This document shows, one piece after another, positions 16,579 to 24,536 of a stretch of DNA of 37,162 nucleotides (position 1 is the stretch's first letter; each line of letters begins with the position of its first letter). A model generated the notes under the pieces. The model saw only the letters and a program-made list of their open reading frames with translations. It ran no database searches and had not been told where the DNA came from. This DNA comes from Candidatus Baldrarchaeota archaeon (GTDB lineage: Archaea > Asgardarchaeota > Baldrarchaeia > Baldrarchaeales > DXJG01): positions 1 to 37,162 of the forward strand of contig JAUQZC010000064.1 in NCBI GenBank assembly GCA_030587435.1. The letters are read 5' to 3'. Both the position numbers and the translations under genes were made by a program.

Positions 16579-18732
16579 TTGGCATGGCTAAAACAGCATC
16601 ATCGTATCTTAACTATTGAACTTCCAGCTACAGTTCTAAAGGAGTTTAATGCTAAGGAATGGGTTAAAAAAGCTGTAGACTGTGGAGCAGATGTCATAGT
16701 GGCTTTTGCATACAGCTATCTCGGTGGATTAACTTTCTATAAAAGTAAATTTGCGCCACCACATCCAGATATGGGCGACAGGGACATTCTCAGAGAAACT
16801 GTTGAAGAATGCCGTAAACAGGGGGTCAAAGTAATTGCTTATGTTAATAGCATTTGGGGTGGAGAACATGAGTACAAGGAACATGAGGATTGGTGTCAAA
16901 GAAGATATAACGGTAAAATTGTAGAAATGGGGCCTTCTCGTGAAATGTGCCTTAATAGCCCTCACAGAGAGTATATTATTAACATAGTTAGGGAAATTTT
17001 GGAAAACTATGATGTTGATGGCATTTTTGTGGATGAGCCTAGCTTTCAAAGCTGGTGCAAATGTAAATACTGCGAGGAGAAATTTAAAGCCGAAACAGGA
17101 TTGGAAATACCTAAATATGCTAAATGGGATAATCCCAAGTGGATAAAATTTATGGAATGGAGATATAAATGTATAACAGAAGCTATAGAGGAAATTGCTA
17201 AGAGTGTAAAGTCTGTGAAAAACGATGCCATATGTTTCTTTCAATTTCATTTTCCTATTTCCTCTTTTTCGTGGCTTTGGTTGAGTATTGTTGGCGGTGG
17301 AAAAATGGAGTGGAGATACGGGTCAGAGTACGAGGGATTTTATATTCCAAGAATTTACGCTGAAAAACTGGAAGACATCAGCAAACATGAAGATGTTATT
17401 TCAATGGAACTGTATCGAAGTTTTGCAAGGCAACCTGTTTGGTGGATTGGGGCTTGCATTAAGTATGCTAAAAGGTTTGCTGATAATAAACCTATTTTCA
17501 CGTTAGTTGAAACGCCGTTCTTTCCATGGTCTCTTTATCTTCGCCCATCTGTCGAGTTAAAGGCTACAATAGGGGAGATTGTAGCTAATGGAGGATGCCC
17601 TTGGTTTTCGATCTATGGGCCAGGAATCTCTGATATGAGGAGACTTGAAACCATTAAAGAAGTATTTCAAAAGTTAAAATCTTGTGAAGAACATCTTAAC
17701 AATGTCGATTTATTGAAATATGCTGCAGTACTGTTCTCTTTACAGACAGTAGACTATTATGCTGCAAATGACACCGAGGGTCGATATCTTAACCATTTTC
17801 TTGGATTTTACAGATCTATGATTGAAAACCACATACAAGTAGATGTATTATCAGATAAGGACATTTCTTTCGATGTTCTCAAGGAATATAAAGTGGTTTG
17901 CCTACCTAATGCTGCTTGTTTAAGCGACCTACAGATAAGAGAACTTGAAAAATATGTGAAAAGCGGCGGTGGTCTTATTGCTACGTATGAAACATCTCTT
18001 TATGATGAAAAGGGCGTAAAAAGAAATAATTTTGGTCTTGCAGACTTATTTAACATTGATTATACCGGTAAAACTGAAGACGCTGGCATAACTTATATTA
18101 GGATTTCAAATGAGCACCCAGTGGTCGATAATATTTCTAAAGGTGTTTTACTTCCCTATTTCCTTAACATTCCAGTATCTACTCCTAGAAGTATGGATAA
18201 TGTACTTGCAATCCTTGTTAAACCTCCTGAAACAATGTTTTCTCCCATCGGCGAAGATACCAAAATACCTGTAATTCTAGCTCAAAATTACGGTGAAGGT
18301 AGGGTAGTTTTTATTCCTGGGTGTTTAGATGCCATTTATATGCTAATGGAAATCAACGACTACTGTAATATTCTCGCCAATGCTGTGCGATGGGCTGCAA
18401 AATCTCCCGAACCTGTGGAAGTTAAAAACTGCCCTAGAATTGTTGAGGTTAATTCATGGGAGAAAAAAGATGGTAAAAGGATTATAGTTCATCTGGTGAA
18501 TCACGGCTATGATACGAGGCCAATACTTGGGCCGATCTCAAGGCTCGTGAACTATGCAATACCAGTTTATGACGTTGAAATTCAAGTAAGGAAAGCTGTT
18601 AATGAGAAAGTAAAGAAAGCCTATTTAGCATTCCACAACAAAACCCTTGATTATGAAGTTAAAGATAACTTGGTTAAGATTGTTGTTCCAAAAGTTGAAG
18701 ATTATGAAATTGTTGTTATTGAGTTTGACTAG
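16579..18732 (+). CDS. GHL6/GH42-like glycoside hydrolase with beta-galactosidase trimerisation-like domain
   Basis: 717 residues. Residues about 1-380 form a TIM barrel of the hypothetical glycosidase GHL6 type: VIVAFAYSYLGG, VIAYVNSIWGG, then DVDGIFVDEPSF with a probable catalytic acid pair, and later VISMELYRSFARQPVWW. Residues about 385-625 are a Rossmann-like domain as in GH42 middle domains (KYAAVLFSLQTVDYYA, VVCLPNAACLSD, YVKSGGGLIATYET, GRVVFIPGC), and a small beta domain ends the protein. There is no signal peptide, so it acts in the cytoplasm on an imported conjugate. Start TTG is set by GGGAGGTGA 6 bases upstream; the neighbouring ATG is out of frame. Catalytic residues and substrate are inferred only. 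Confidence 0.82.
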   Translation: MAWLKQHHRILTIELPATVLKEFNAKEWVKKAVDCGADVIVAFAYSYLGGLTFYKSKFAPPHPDMGDRDILRETVEECRKQGVKVIAYVNSIWGGEHEYKEHEDWCQRRYNGKIVEMGPSREMCLNSPHREYIINIVREILENYDVDGIFVDEPSFQSWCKCKYCEEKFKAETGLEIPKYAKWDNPKWIKFMEWRYKCITEAIEEIAKSVKSVKNDAICFFQFHFPISSFSWLWLSIVGGGKMEWRYGSEYEGFYIPRIYAEKLEDISKHEDVISMELYRSFARQPVWWIGACIKYAKRFADNKPIFTLVETPFFPWSLYLRPSVELKATIGEIVANGGCPWFSIYGPGISDMRRLETIKEVFQKLKSCEEHLNNVDLLKYAAVLFSLQTVDYYAANDTEGRYLNHFLGFYRSMIENHIQVDVLSDKDISFDVLKEYKVVCLPNAACLSDLQIRELEKYVKSGGGLIATYETSLYDEKGVKRNNFGLADLFNIDYTGKTEDAGITYIRISNEHPVVDNISKGVLLPYFLNIPVSTPRSMDNVLAILVKPPETMFSPIGEDTKIPVILAQNYGEGRVVFIPGCLDAIYMLMEINDYCNILANAVRWAAKSPEPVEVKNCPRIVEVNSWEKKDGKRIIVHLVNHGYDTRPILGPISRLVNYAIPVYDVEIQVRKAVNEKVKKAYLAFHNKTLDYEVKDNLVKIVVPKVEDYEIVVIEFD

Positions 18733-18742
18733 GTGAACACAG

Positions 18743-20026
18743 ATGGTTTCCTCCCTAGAGGAAAAGATAATAAAAACAATAGATGAACGACGAGATGAAA
18801 TAATTCAACTGCTAAAAGATCTAATAAGAATCCCAAGCATTACAGGTGAAGAGGGTAAGTGCCAAGAATTTGTAGCTAAAAAACTCGAAGAAATTGGAAT
18901 TGAAGTCGATAAATGGCAGATAAACTGGGAAGAGTTGAAAAAACATCCTGCCTATGTACCAATTGAAACAATGGGATATAAGGGCTATGAAGGAAGACCC
19001 AATGTAGTCGGAATACTAAAAGGTCAAAAAGAACATCCATCACTCATAATAAATGGCCACACAGATGTAGTTCCTATAGGGGCAAGAAATGAATGGAAGC
19101 ATGACCCTTGGGGAGGGGAAATTGAAGGGAACTTTATATTTGGGAGAGGAGCTTGTGATATGAAGGCTGGTATTGCCGCAATGATTTCTGCAGTAGCTAC
19201 ATTAGTTGAATGCAACGTGAAGTTGAAAGGAACTCTATACATCGAAAGTGTAGTGGATGAGGAAGCAGGTGGAAATGGAACCCTTGCTTGCGTAATTAGA
19301 GGCTATAAAGCTGATGCAGGAATAATTGCAGAGCCAACTTCCCTTCACTACCTTTGTAATTCTAATAGAGGCGCTCAATTTTTCAGGATTAAAATTGAAG
19401 GTGGTTCTGGAGGTCTTGAGCTAAAATATACCATTCCTGAAGCGATAGAAAAAGCTTTTAAGATTTATAAGGCTGTAGATGACTTTGCAGCTATGAGGCA
19501 GATAGATGTGAAACATCCCTTGTTTAAAGCTTTTCCACTGCCTGCAAAGATTCCTACAGGAATATGTAAAATTCAGGCAGGAGACTGGCCATCAACAATA
19601 CCAGGAACGTGCATAATGGAAGGAAGTTTGGAATGTCTTCCAGGTGAAGATATTCGTGAAGTTCGTGAACAATTTAAAAAATATATTGCCTTCGTTGCTC
19701 AGACAGATCCTTGGCTAAAAAGGAAACCGCCTGAAGTAGAGTGGTTTGGACTATGGCTTGAAGCAGCGGAAACTCCTGTGAACCATCCAATAGTTGAAAC
19801 AATAAAGAAAACTTCCAAAGAAATTTTAAACTTCGAACCTCAGATAATAGGTGGTGGTGGAAGCGACTTAAGACTACTTAATCTTTACGCAGATACTCCA
19901 TCGGTTCTTTACGGTCCTGGTGGTGGCGCGATGCATGGATTTGACGAATATGCAGATTTGAAGCAACTAATAGATTACACTAAGAATTTAACTGTAACTA
20001 TAGTGAGATGGTGCGGGGCAACGTAG
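18743..20026 (+). CDS. M20-family metallo-deacylase/peptidase (ArgE/DapE/ACY1-like)
   Basis: 427 residues, the normal size. The metal site is complete: H106 (NGHTDVVP), D139 (GRGACDMKAG), E173-E174 (VDEEAGGNGT), E197 (AEPT) and a C-terminal His in GGAMHGFDEY. In most relatives the dimerisation domain has an G-x-x-[AS]-H-[AS] loop whose His reaches the partner's active site; here that stretch reads GGSGGLELKYTIPEA and the His is missing. The expected reaction is hydrolysis of an N-acyl group or peptide bond from an amino acid or amino sugar. Ten bases separate it from the glycosidase, so it probably works on that product. AGGTGAAC is the ribosome-binding site. Confidence 0.9.
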   Translation: MVSSLEEKIIKTIDERRDEIIQLLKDLIRIPSITGEEGKCQEFVAKKLEEIGIEVDKWQINWEELKKHPAYVPIETMGYKGYEGRPNVVGILKGQKEHPSLIINGHTDVVPIGARNEWKHDPWGGEIEGNFIFGRGACDMKAGIAAMISAVATLVECNVKLKGTLYIESVVDEEAGGNGTLACVIRGYKADAGIIAEPTSLHYLCNSNRGAQFFRIKIEGGSGGLELKYTIPEAIEKAFKIYKAVDDFAAMRQIDVKHPLFKAFPLPAKIPTGICKIQAGDWPSTIPGTCIMEGSLECLPGEDIREVREQFKKYIAFVAQTDPWLKRKPPEVEWFGLWLEAAETPVNHPIVETIKKTSKEILNFEPQIIGGGGSDLRLLNLYADTPSVLYGPGGGAMHGFDEYADLKQLIDYTKNLTVTIVRWCGAT

Positions 20027-20043
20027 TTTTGGTGGTAGAATAG

Positions 20044-20832
20044 TTGGAAAGTGTAAAGGACTTCTTAAGGAAACTTAAAGCTGTAACATTGCTTCAAATG
20101 GCAAAGAGAAACTATACCTACAAGGAATTATCGATAAGACTAAACTTAGATATTCCAACTCTAAATCGATATGTCAATAGGCAAATTTTACCAACGAGCA
20201 AAAGAGCACAAAAAATTATACAAGCTCTTCAAAATCTTTTGAACCCTTCTATTGAAATTGTTAAGTGTTTGTTTTCAGAATCTGTAGAGGAACTTCCTGA
20301 GGCAGATAAGATTTTTACGTCACATCCTGAATTAGCTATGTGGATTATCAGCGAAATATTTGATAGAGTCTCTCGGAAGAGTTTTGATTCCATACTTACT
20401 GTTGAGGGGGGAGGATATTTATTTGCCTCCTGCATTTCTGCCATTATGGGTAAACGTGTAGTTTTAGCGCGAAAAAGGAAGCCACATGGATCAAATTATA
20501 TTTTTGAAACCTACTATCCACATACGCTGTTAAAAGCAGGTGTTTTTAACCCAGATTTTCAAAGAAATTTGTTTCTTCCACGTTATTTGATAAGAAGAAA
20601 AGATCGTGTTATACTGATGGATGATGTGATTTGGACAGGAGAAACAATGAGAGCCCTTTTTAAAATGGCAACTAGAGTTGGTATGAACGTTAACTATGGT
20701 ATTGTTATAGCTGTTTGGTCTAAAGATGTGTTTGAAACATTGCAAAAAGACCTAGCAATACCCATAGATTATTTAATTCCTCTCTACAAGTATAGAAAAT
20801 ATAATAAAATCCTAGAAGTGCAGGAAGGGTGA
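20044..20832 (+). CDS. HTH plus phosphoribosyltransferase-domain regulator (GfcR/PurR-like)
   Basis: 262 residues. Residues about 12-62 contain a helix-turn-helix (YTYKELSIRLNLDIPTLNRYV). Residues about 95-255 form a type I PRTase fold with the PRPP-binding signature VILMDDVIWTGET (189-201) and an EGGGYLF loop in place of the usual PPi loop. Proteins of this build sense PRPP or sugar phosphates and control transcription, such as GfcR of haloarchaea that activates sugar-degradation genes. As the only DNA-binding protein in the operon it is the natural regulator of the dyad at 14833-14854. The start TTG at 20044 follows GGTGG. Confidence 0.87.
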   Translation: MESVKDFLRKLKAVTLLQMAKRNYTYKELSIRLNLDIPTLNRYVNRQILPTSKRAQKIIQALQNLLNPSIEIVKCLFSESVEELPEADKIFTSHPELAMWIISEIFDRVSRKSFDSILTVEGGGYLFASCISAIMGKRVVLARKRKPHGSNYIFETYYPHTLLKAGVFNPDFQRNLFLPRYLIRRKDRVILMDDVIWTGETMRALFKMATRVGMNVNYGIVIAVWSKDVFETLQKDLAIPIDYLIPLYKYRKYNKILEVQEG

Positions 20833-20836
20833 TCTT

Positions 20837-21679
20837 ATGGTGAAAGTGTTTGATGGATCAATTGAACCTTTAAGTAGGGAAGATGAAGAAATTTTAAAAA
20901 TGGCTGCCAATATTATTAACGAAGCAGAGAAGCAAAAGATAGTTTTGAGAATTCTTGGTGCTATTGCAATATTTTTACATGGAGGAGAATTTGCCAACTT
21001 GTATAAAAAGTTAGGGAGGCTTCCCGATAGAAAAAATCTATTTACTGATATAGATTTAATAGGTTATAGTTCGCAAAGGTTGAAGATACGTGAATTTTTC
21101 GAAGATTTTCTGAAATTCTCGCCGGATCTTCATGTTTTATTAATTTCAGAAGGAAAAAGGCTAATATATCACCCTCCCGGGAAAAGTTTCCACATTGATG
21201 TGTTTTTCGATACGCTATCATTTAGCCATGATGTTCCCTTCGGGAAAAAACCAGGTAAGGGGAGGCTCGAATTAGATTTTCCAACCGTAACCCCTACGGA
21301 TCTTCTGTTAGAAAAACTTCAAATACATGAAATAAATGAAAAAGATCTTATAGATCTAATTGTTTTACTTAGATCTCATGAATATAGCGATCAAGACGAA
21401 AAAGATAAAATCAACTCAAAATATATTGCAAGTCTTCTTGCAGATGACTGGGGATTTTGGTTTGATGCCACTTCTAATCTTAGAAAATTAAGTAAATATG
21501 TTGAAAACTGCTATAAAAACCGAATTATCCAAATGCAAGATAAAGAGGATGTCTTACAAAAAGTAAATCAGTTGTTAAAGATTATAGAGGAGGAGCCGAA
21601 AACAAAGAAATGGAAAAGAAGAGCTAAAATAGGAACTTCTAAACCTTGGTTTAGAACCGTAGAGGAAATTATAAGATAA
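20837..21679 (+). CDS. Nucleotidyltransferase-fold protein (AbiEii/MNT-like) inside the catabolic operon
   Basis: 280 residues. The fold signatures are RILGAIAIFLHGG (helix-turn glycine motif about 39-50), LFTDIDLIGY with Asp71 and Asp73, and FHIDVFFD with Asp121: the three carboxylates of the pol-beta nucleotidyltransferase superfamily. TPTDLLLEKLQIH followed by KDLIDLIVLL also matches the AbiEii-like and minimal nucleotidyltransferase helical part. No antitoxin partner of the AbiEi type is present; instead the gene lies four bases after the HTH-PRTase regulator and 15 before a phosphoesterase. Catalytic residues appear intact. Its substrate (protein, tRNA or sugar phosphate) is unknown. Confidence 0.8.
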   Translation: MVKVFDGSIEPLSREDEEILKMAANIINEAEKQKIVLRILGAIAIFLHGGEFANLYKKLGRLPDRKNLFTDIDLIGYSSQRLKIREFFEDFLKFSPDLHVLLISEGKRLIYHPPGKSFHIDVFFDTLSFSHDVPFGKKPGKGRLELDFPTVTPTDLLLEKLQIHEINEKDLIDLIVLLRSHEYSDQDEKDKINSKYIASLLADDWGFWFDATSNLRKLSKYVENCYKNRIIQMQDKEDVLQKVNQLLKIIEEEPKTKKWKRRAKIGTSKPWFRTVEEIIR

Positions 21680-21694
21680 TGGGAGGATGATTTA

Positions 21695-22657
21695 ATGCCT
21701 ATAACAAGAATTTTTTATGCAGCCGATATTCACGGCTCAGAAATCTGTTTCAGAAAATTCATTGGAGCAGGAGAATTTTACAAAGCAAATGTACTAATTT
21801 ACGGCGGTGACCTCACCGGTAAAATAGTTGTTCCAATAATAAAAACGTCTAATGGAACTTACCAAGCCGAAGTACTTGGAGTTCTGAAAGAGGCTAGAAA
21901 CGAAAGCGAACTTAGAGCTTTACAGGAAATGTTGGAAAATCAAGGAATGTACTATTATATTACAACATCTGAAGAATTTGAAGAAACTAGGTCTGACCAT
22001 AAAGCTGTAGATCAGATATTTCTGAAGTTGATGGAAGAACGTTTAAGACGGTGGATTCGATTAGCAAAGGAAAAACTTCGAGGGAAAAACATAAAGTGCT
22101 ATATTATGCTAGGAAATGACGATCATAGGTCTTTGAAAGATGTTCTTGCAGAGGAGGGTGAAGAGGGAGTAGTTGTAGATCCAGAAGAAAAAGTTGTGAC
22201 TATAGATGCAGAACATGAAATGATAAGCTTAGGTTACGCAAATATCACTCCTTGGAATTGTCCAGGTGATTTGCCTGAGGAAGAGCTTGAAAAGAAGATA
22301 GATGAACTAGCTTCTAAGGTTAATAATCTTGAAAAGTGTATTTTTAATTTTCATTGTCCCCCATATGGGACGCCAATTGATCAGGCGCCAAAATTGGATG
22401 AAAATTTAAGGCCGATAATAGGTTCTAGTGGACCTATATTTGAATCTGTTGGAAGTATGGCTGTAAGAAAGAAAATTGAGGAGTATCAGCCTCTTTTAGG
22501 TTTACATGGCCATATTCATGAGGCAAGGGGTGTATGTAAAATTGGGAGAACTCTTTGTATAAATCCTGGAAGTGAATACGGTGAGGGAATTTTGAGAGGA
22601 GTAATAGTTAACATTGAAGGTAAGAAAGTAAAAAGTTACATGTTTGTTTCAGGATAA
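21695..22657 (+). CDS. Calcineurin-like metallophosphoesterase
   Basis: 320 residues with all metal-site motifs in order: D11-x-H13 (ADIHGS), YGGDLTG (Asp39), GNDDH (Asn141, His144), NFHCPPYGT (His220) and GLHGHIHEARG (His271, His273). An insert of about 90 residues lies between the second and third motifs. Archaeal relatives are uncharacterised cytoplasmic phosphodiesterases or phosphatases. In this operon it could remove a phosphate or nucleotidyl group from a pathway intermediate, or reverse what the adjacent nucleotidyltransferase adds. GGGAGGATG provides the ribosome-binding site. Confidence 0.9.
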   Translation: MPITRIFYAADIHGSEICFRKFIGAGEFYKANVLIYGGDLTGKIVVPIIKTSNGTYQAEVLGVLKEARNESELRALQEMLENQGMYYYITTSEEFEETRSDHKAVDQIFLKLMEERLRRWIRLAKEKLRGKNIKCYIMLGNDDHRSLKDVLAEEGEEGVVVDPEEKVVTIDAEHEMISLGYANITPWNCPGDLPEEELEKKIDELASKVNNLEKCIFNFHCPPYGTPIDQAPKLDENLRPIIGSSGPIFESVGSMAVRKKIEEYQPLLGLHGHIHEARGVCKIGRTLCINPGSEYGEGILRGVIVNIEGKKVKSYMFVSG

Positions 22658-22672
22658 AAGGAGGTAGTTATT

Positions 22673-23470
22673 TTGTGTATTGGTAAAAAAATTCGATTGT
22701 CGCGAATAATAGAACCGTATTCAAAATCTGCTGTCATTGTACCTATGGATCACGGGGTTGAAGGGTATTTTGAAAGACTTGAAAATCCAGAGAAGATAAT
22801 AAGTGATGTACTTGAAGGCGGCGCTAACGCGCTTCTACTTAGACGAGGAATTATTAAACAAATGTATAAAGTGTTTGCAGGCAAGGCAGGATTAATATTG
22901 AGAGTTACTTGCGCAACGGGATTATCTTCTGATCCATCGTATCAAAAAATTGTTTCCTCGGTTGAAGAAGCTATAAGACTGGGAGCAGACGCTGTTATTG
23001 CGATGGTAAACGTAGGACATCCTAAAGAAGATGAAATGATTCATAATTTTGGAATTCTTTCCGATGAATGCGACGAATGGGGAATGCCTCTTATAGGTGA
23101 GGTTTATCCATGGGAGGGTAAATTCAAAAACGTTTACGATTTTGATGTGATTCGACAAGGTGTGCGTGTTCTTTCTGAGGAGGGTGCAGACCTCATAAAA
23201 ACATCCTATACTGGAGATAAAAAAAGTTTTGAAAAGGTGGTCAACTACAGCCTTTCACCAATAATTTTGGCTGGAGGACCGAAAAAAGATTCTCTTAAAG
23301 ATGTTCTAATAATGGTTAAGAACGCTGTGGACGCAGGCGCTATTGGGATATGTATAGGTAGAAATATTTGGCAATCAAAGAACCCGAAGAAAACTGTTCA
23401 AGCAATTGCTAAAATTGTGAGGGATCGGGCAAGTGTTGAGGAAGCTGAAAAATTATTGGAAAGTAGTTAA
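22673..23470 (+). CDS. DhnA/FbaB/LsrF-type class I aldolase
   Basis: 265 residues, the size of archaeal type fructose-bisphosphate aldolase and its relatives. PMDHGVEG near residue 25 binds substrate, LIKTSYTGD carries the Schiff-base Lys, and SPIILAGGP plus GAIGICIGRNIWQ form the phosphate site. Family reactions include fructose-1,6-bisphosphate cleavage, LsrF thiolysis and the ADH synthase of archaeal aromatic biosynthesis. Here its place before a dehydrogenase and a kinase suggests cleavage of a phosphorylated ketose to a triose phosphate. The TTG start follows GGAGGT. The stop codon directly abuts the GTG that opens the next frame. Confidence 0.9.
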   Translation: MCIGKKIRLSRIIEPYSKSAVIVPMDHGVEGYFERLENPEKIISDVLEGGANALLLRRGIIKQMYKVFAGKAGLILRVTCATGLSSDPSYQKIVSSVEEAIRLGADAVIAMVNVGHPKEDEMIHNFGILSDECDEWGMPLIGEVYPWEGKFKNVYDFDVIRQGVRVLSEEGADLIKTSYTGDKKSFEKVVNYSLSPIILAGGPKKDSLKDVLIMVKNAVDAGAIGICIGRNIWQSKNPKKTVQAIAKIVRDRASVEEAEKLLESS

Positions 23471-23485
23471 GTGCTGGTGGTAGTT

Positions 23486-24532
23486 TTGAAAGCGGCTATA
23501 TATTATGGTCCGAAACAGCTTGAAATAAAAGATGTAGATGTTCCTAAGGTTGGAGAAGGGGAAATACTAGTTAAAGTTCGCGCGGTTGGACTTTGCCCTA
23601 CAGATGTCAGAATATATTTTTTTGGGAGTTCTTCGGTCAAGCCACCTATCATACTTGGTCATGAATTTGCAGGAGAAGTTGTGGAAATAGGCGGGAAAGT
23701 GAGTGGATTGGAAATTGGCGATAAAGTAAATGTCCCTGCTGATGCTTTCTGCGGCAGATGTAAAATGTGTAGAATAGGATGCGAAAACCTCTGTGAAGAC
23801 CCTCTTAGCTTTGGATATAATATTGATGGCGCATACGCTGAATACGTTAAAATTCCGAAAAGATTTCTGAGTAGAGGAGTAATATTTCATTTACCAGACA
23901 ACATATCTTTTGAAGAAGCAACTTTTGTGGAGCCTGTTGCATGTTCCATTAACGGTGTTAGGAAGGCTGGCGTTGAAGCTGGTAAAAGTGTTGTGATTAT
24001 AGGTGACGGCCCAATGGGGCTTATTCAAGTTCAATTGTCACGTTTATTTGGAGCCGACTCCATTATACTCATTGGTTTGCATGATTGGAAGTTGCAACTG
24101 GCAAAGAAGTTAGGAGCCGATTATATAATAAATGCTTTGCATTCGGATCCAGTGGAGGAGGTTCTTAATTTAACAGACGGAAGAGGAGCCGACTCTGTAG
24201 TAGTGACAATAGGAGTTCCAGAGGTAATTGAGCAAGGGTTAAAAATGGCTGGGAAAAATGGGTTTGTAAACATCTTTGGAGGGTCGAGAAAAGGATCGGC
24301 AATTACGATTGATCCAAATGTTCTACATTACTATGAAATTTGTTTTACTGGTAGTTCAGGGTACACTTTCAATGACTATGAATTTGCATATAAACTTGTA
24401 GTTAAGAGGAAAATTAACGTCAAAAAGCTGATTTCTCACAAATTTAAGCTATCAGAGCTATTTGATGCGATAAATCAATTTCAAAATAAAGAAAAATCTC
24501 TTAAAATAATAATAGAGCCAACTGGAGAATGA
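23486..24532 (+). CDS. Zinc-dependent alcohol dehydrogenase (MDR; sorbitol/threonine dehydrogenase-like)
   Basis: 348 residues. The catalytic zinc site is GLCPTDVRIY (Cys), GHEFAGEVVEIG (His-Glu) and EPVACS; the structural zinc lobe is CGRCKMCRIGCENLC with four Cys. The cofactor site is VVIIGDGPMGLIQVQ, and no acidic residue pattern forces NADP. Members oxidise polyols, sugars or threonine to ketones. In this pathway it probably turns a released alditol or aldose alcohol group into a ketose before phosphorylation. The frame opens at GTG 23471, but GGTGGTAG lies just before TTG 23486, from which the protein begins MKAAIYYG like its relatives, so 23486 is used. Confidence 0.92.
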   Translation: MKAAIYYGPKQLEIKDVDVPKVGEGEILVKVRAVGLCPTDVRIYFFGSSSVKPPIILGHEFAGEVVEIGGKVSGLEIGDKVNVPADAFCGRCKMCRIGCENLCEDPLSFGYNIDGAYAEYVKIPKRFLSRGVIFHLPDNISFEEATFVEPVACSINGVRKAGVEAGKSVVIIGDGPMGLIQVQLSRLFGADSIILIGLHDWKLQLAKKLGADYIINALHSDPVEEVLNLTDGRGADSVVVTIGVPEVIEQGLKMAGKNGFVNIFGGSRKGSAITIDPNVLHYYEICFTGSSGYTFNDYEFAYKLVVKRKINVKKLISHKFKLSELFDAINQFQNKEKSLKIIIEPTGE

Positions 24533-24536
24533 TTTC

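Noticed and set aside
16729..17250. 173-codon minus-strand open frame inside the glycosidase gene
   Set aside because: Antisense to a well-supported TIM-barrel enzyme; Phe/Asn-rich shadow translation with no domain.
20837..21679. Reading the nucleotidyltransferase as an AbiE toxin system
   Set aside because: No AbiEi-type antitoxin or second toxin-antitoxin gene is adjacent, and the gene sits within a co-directional metabolic operon.
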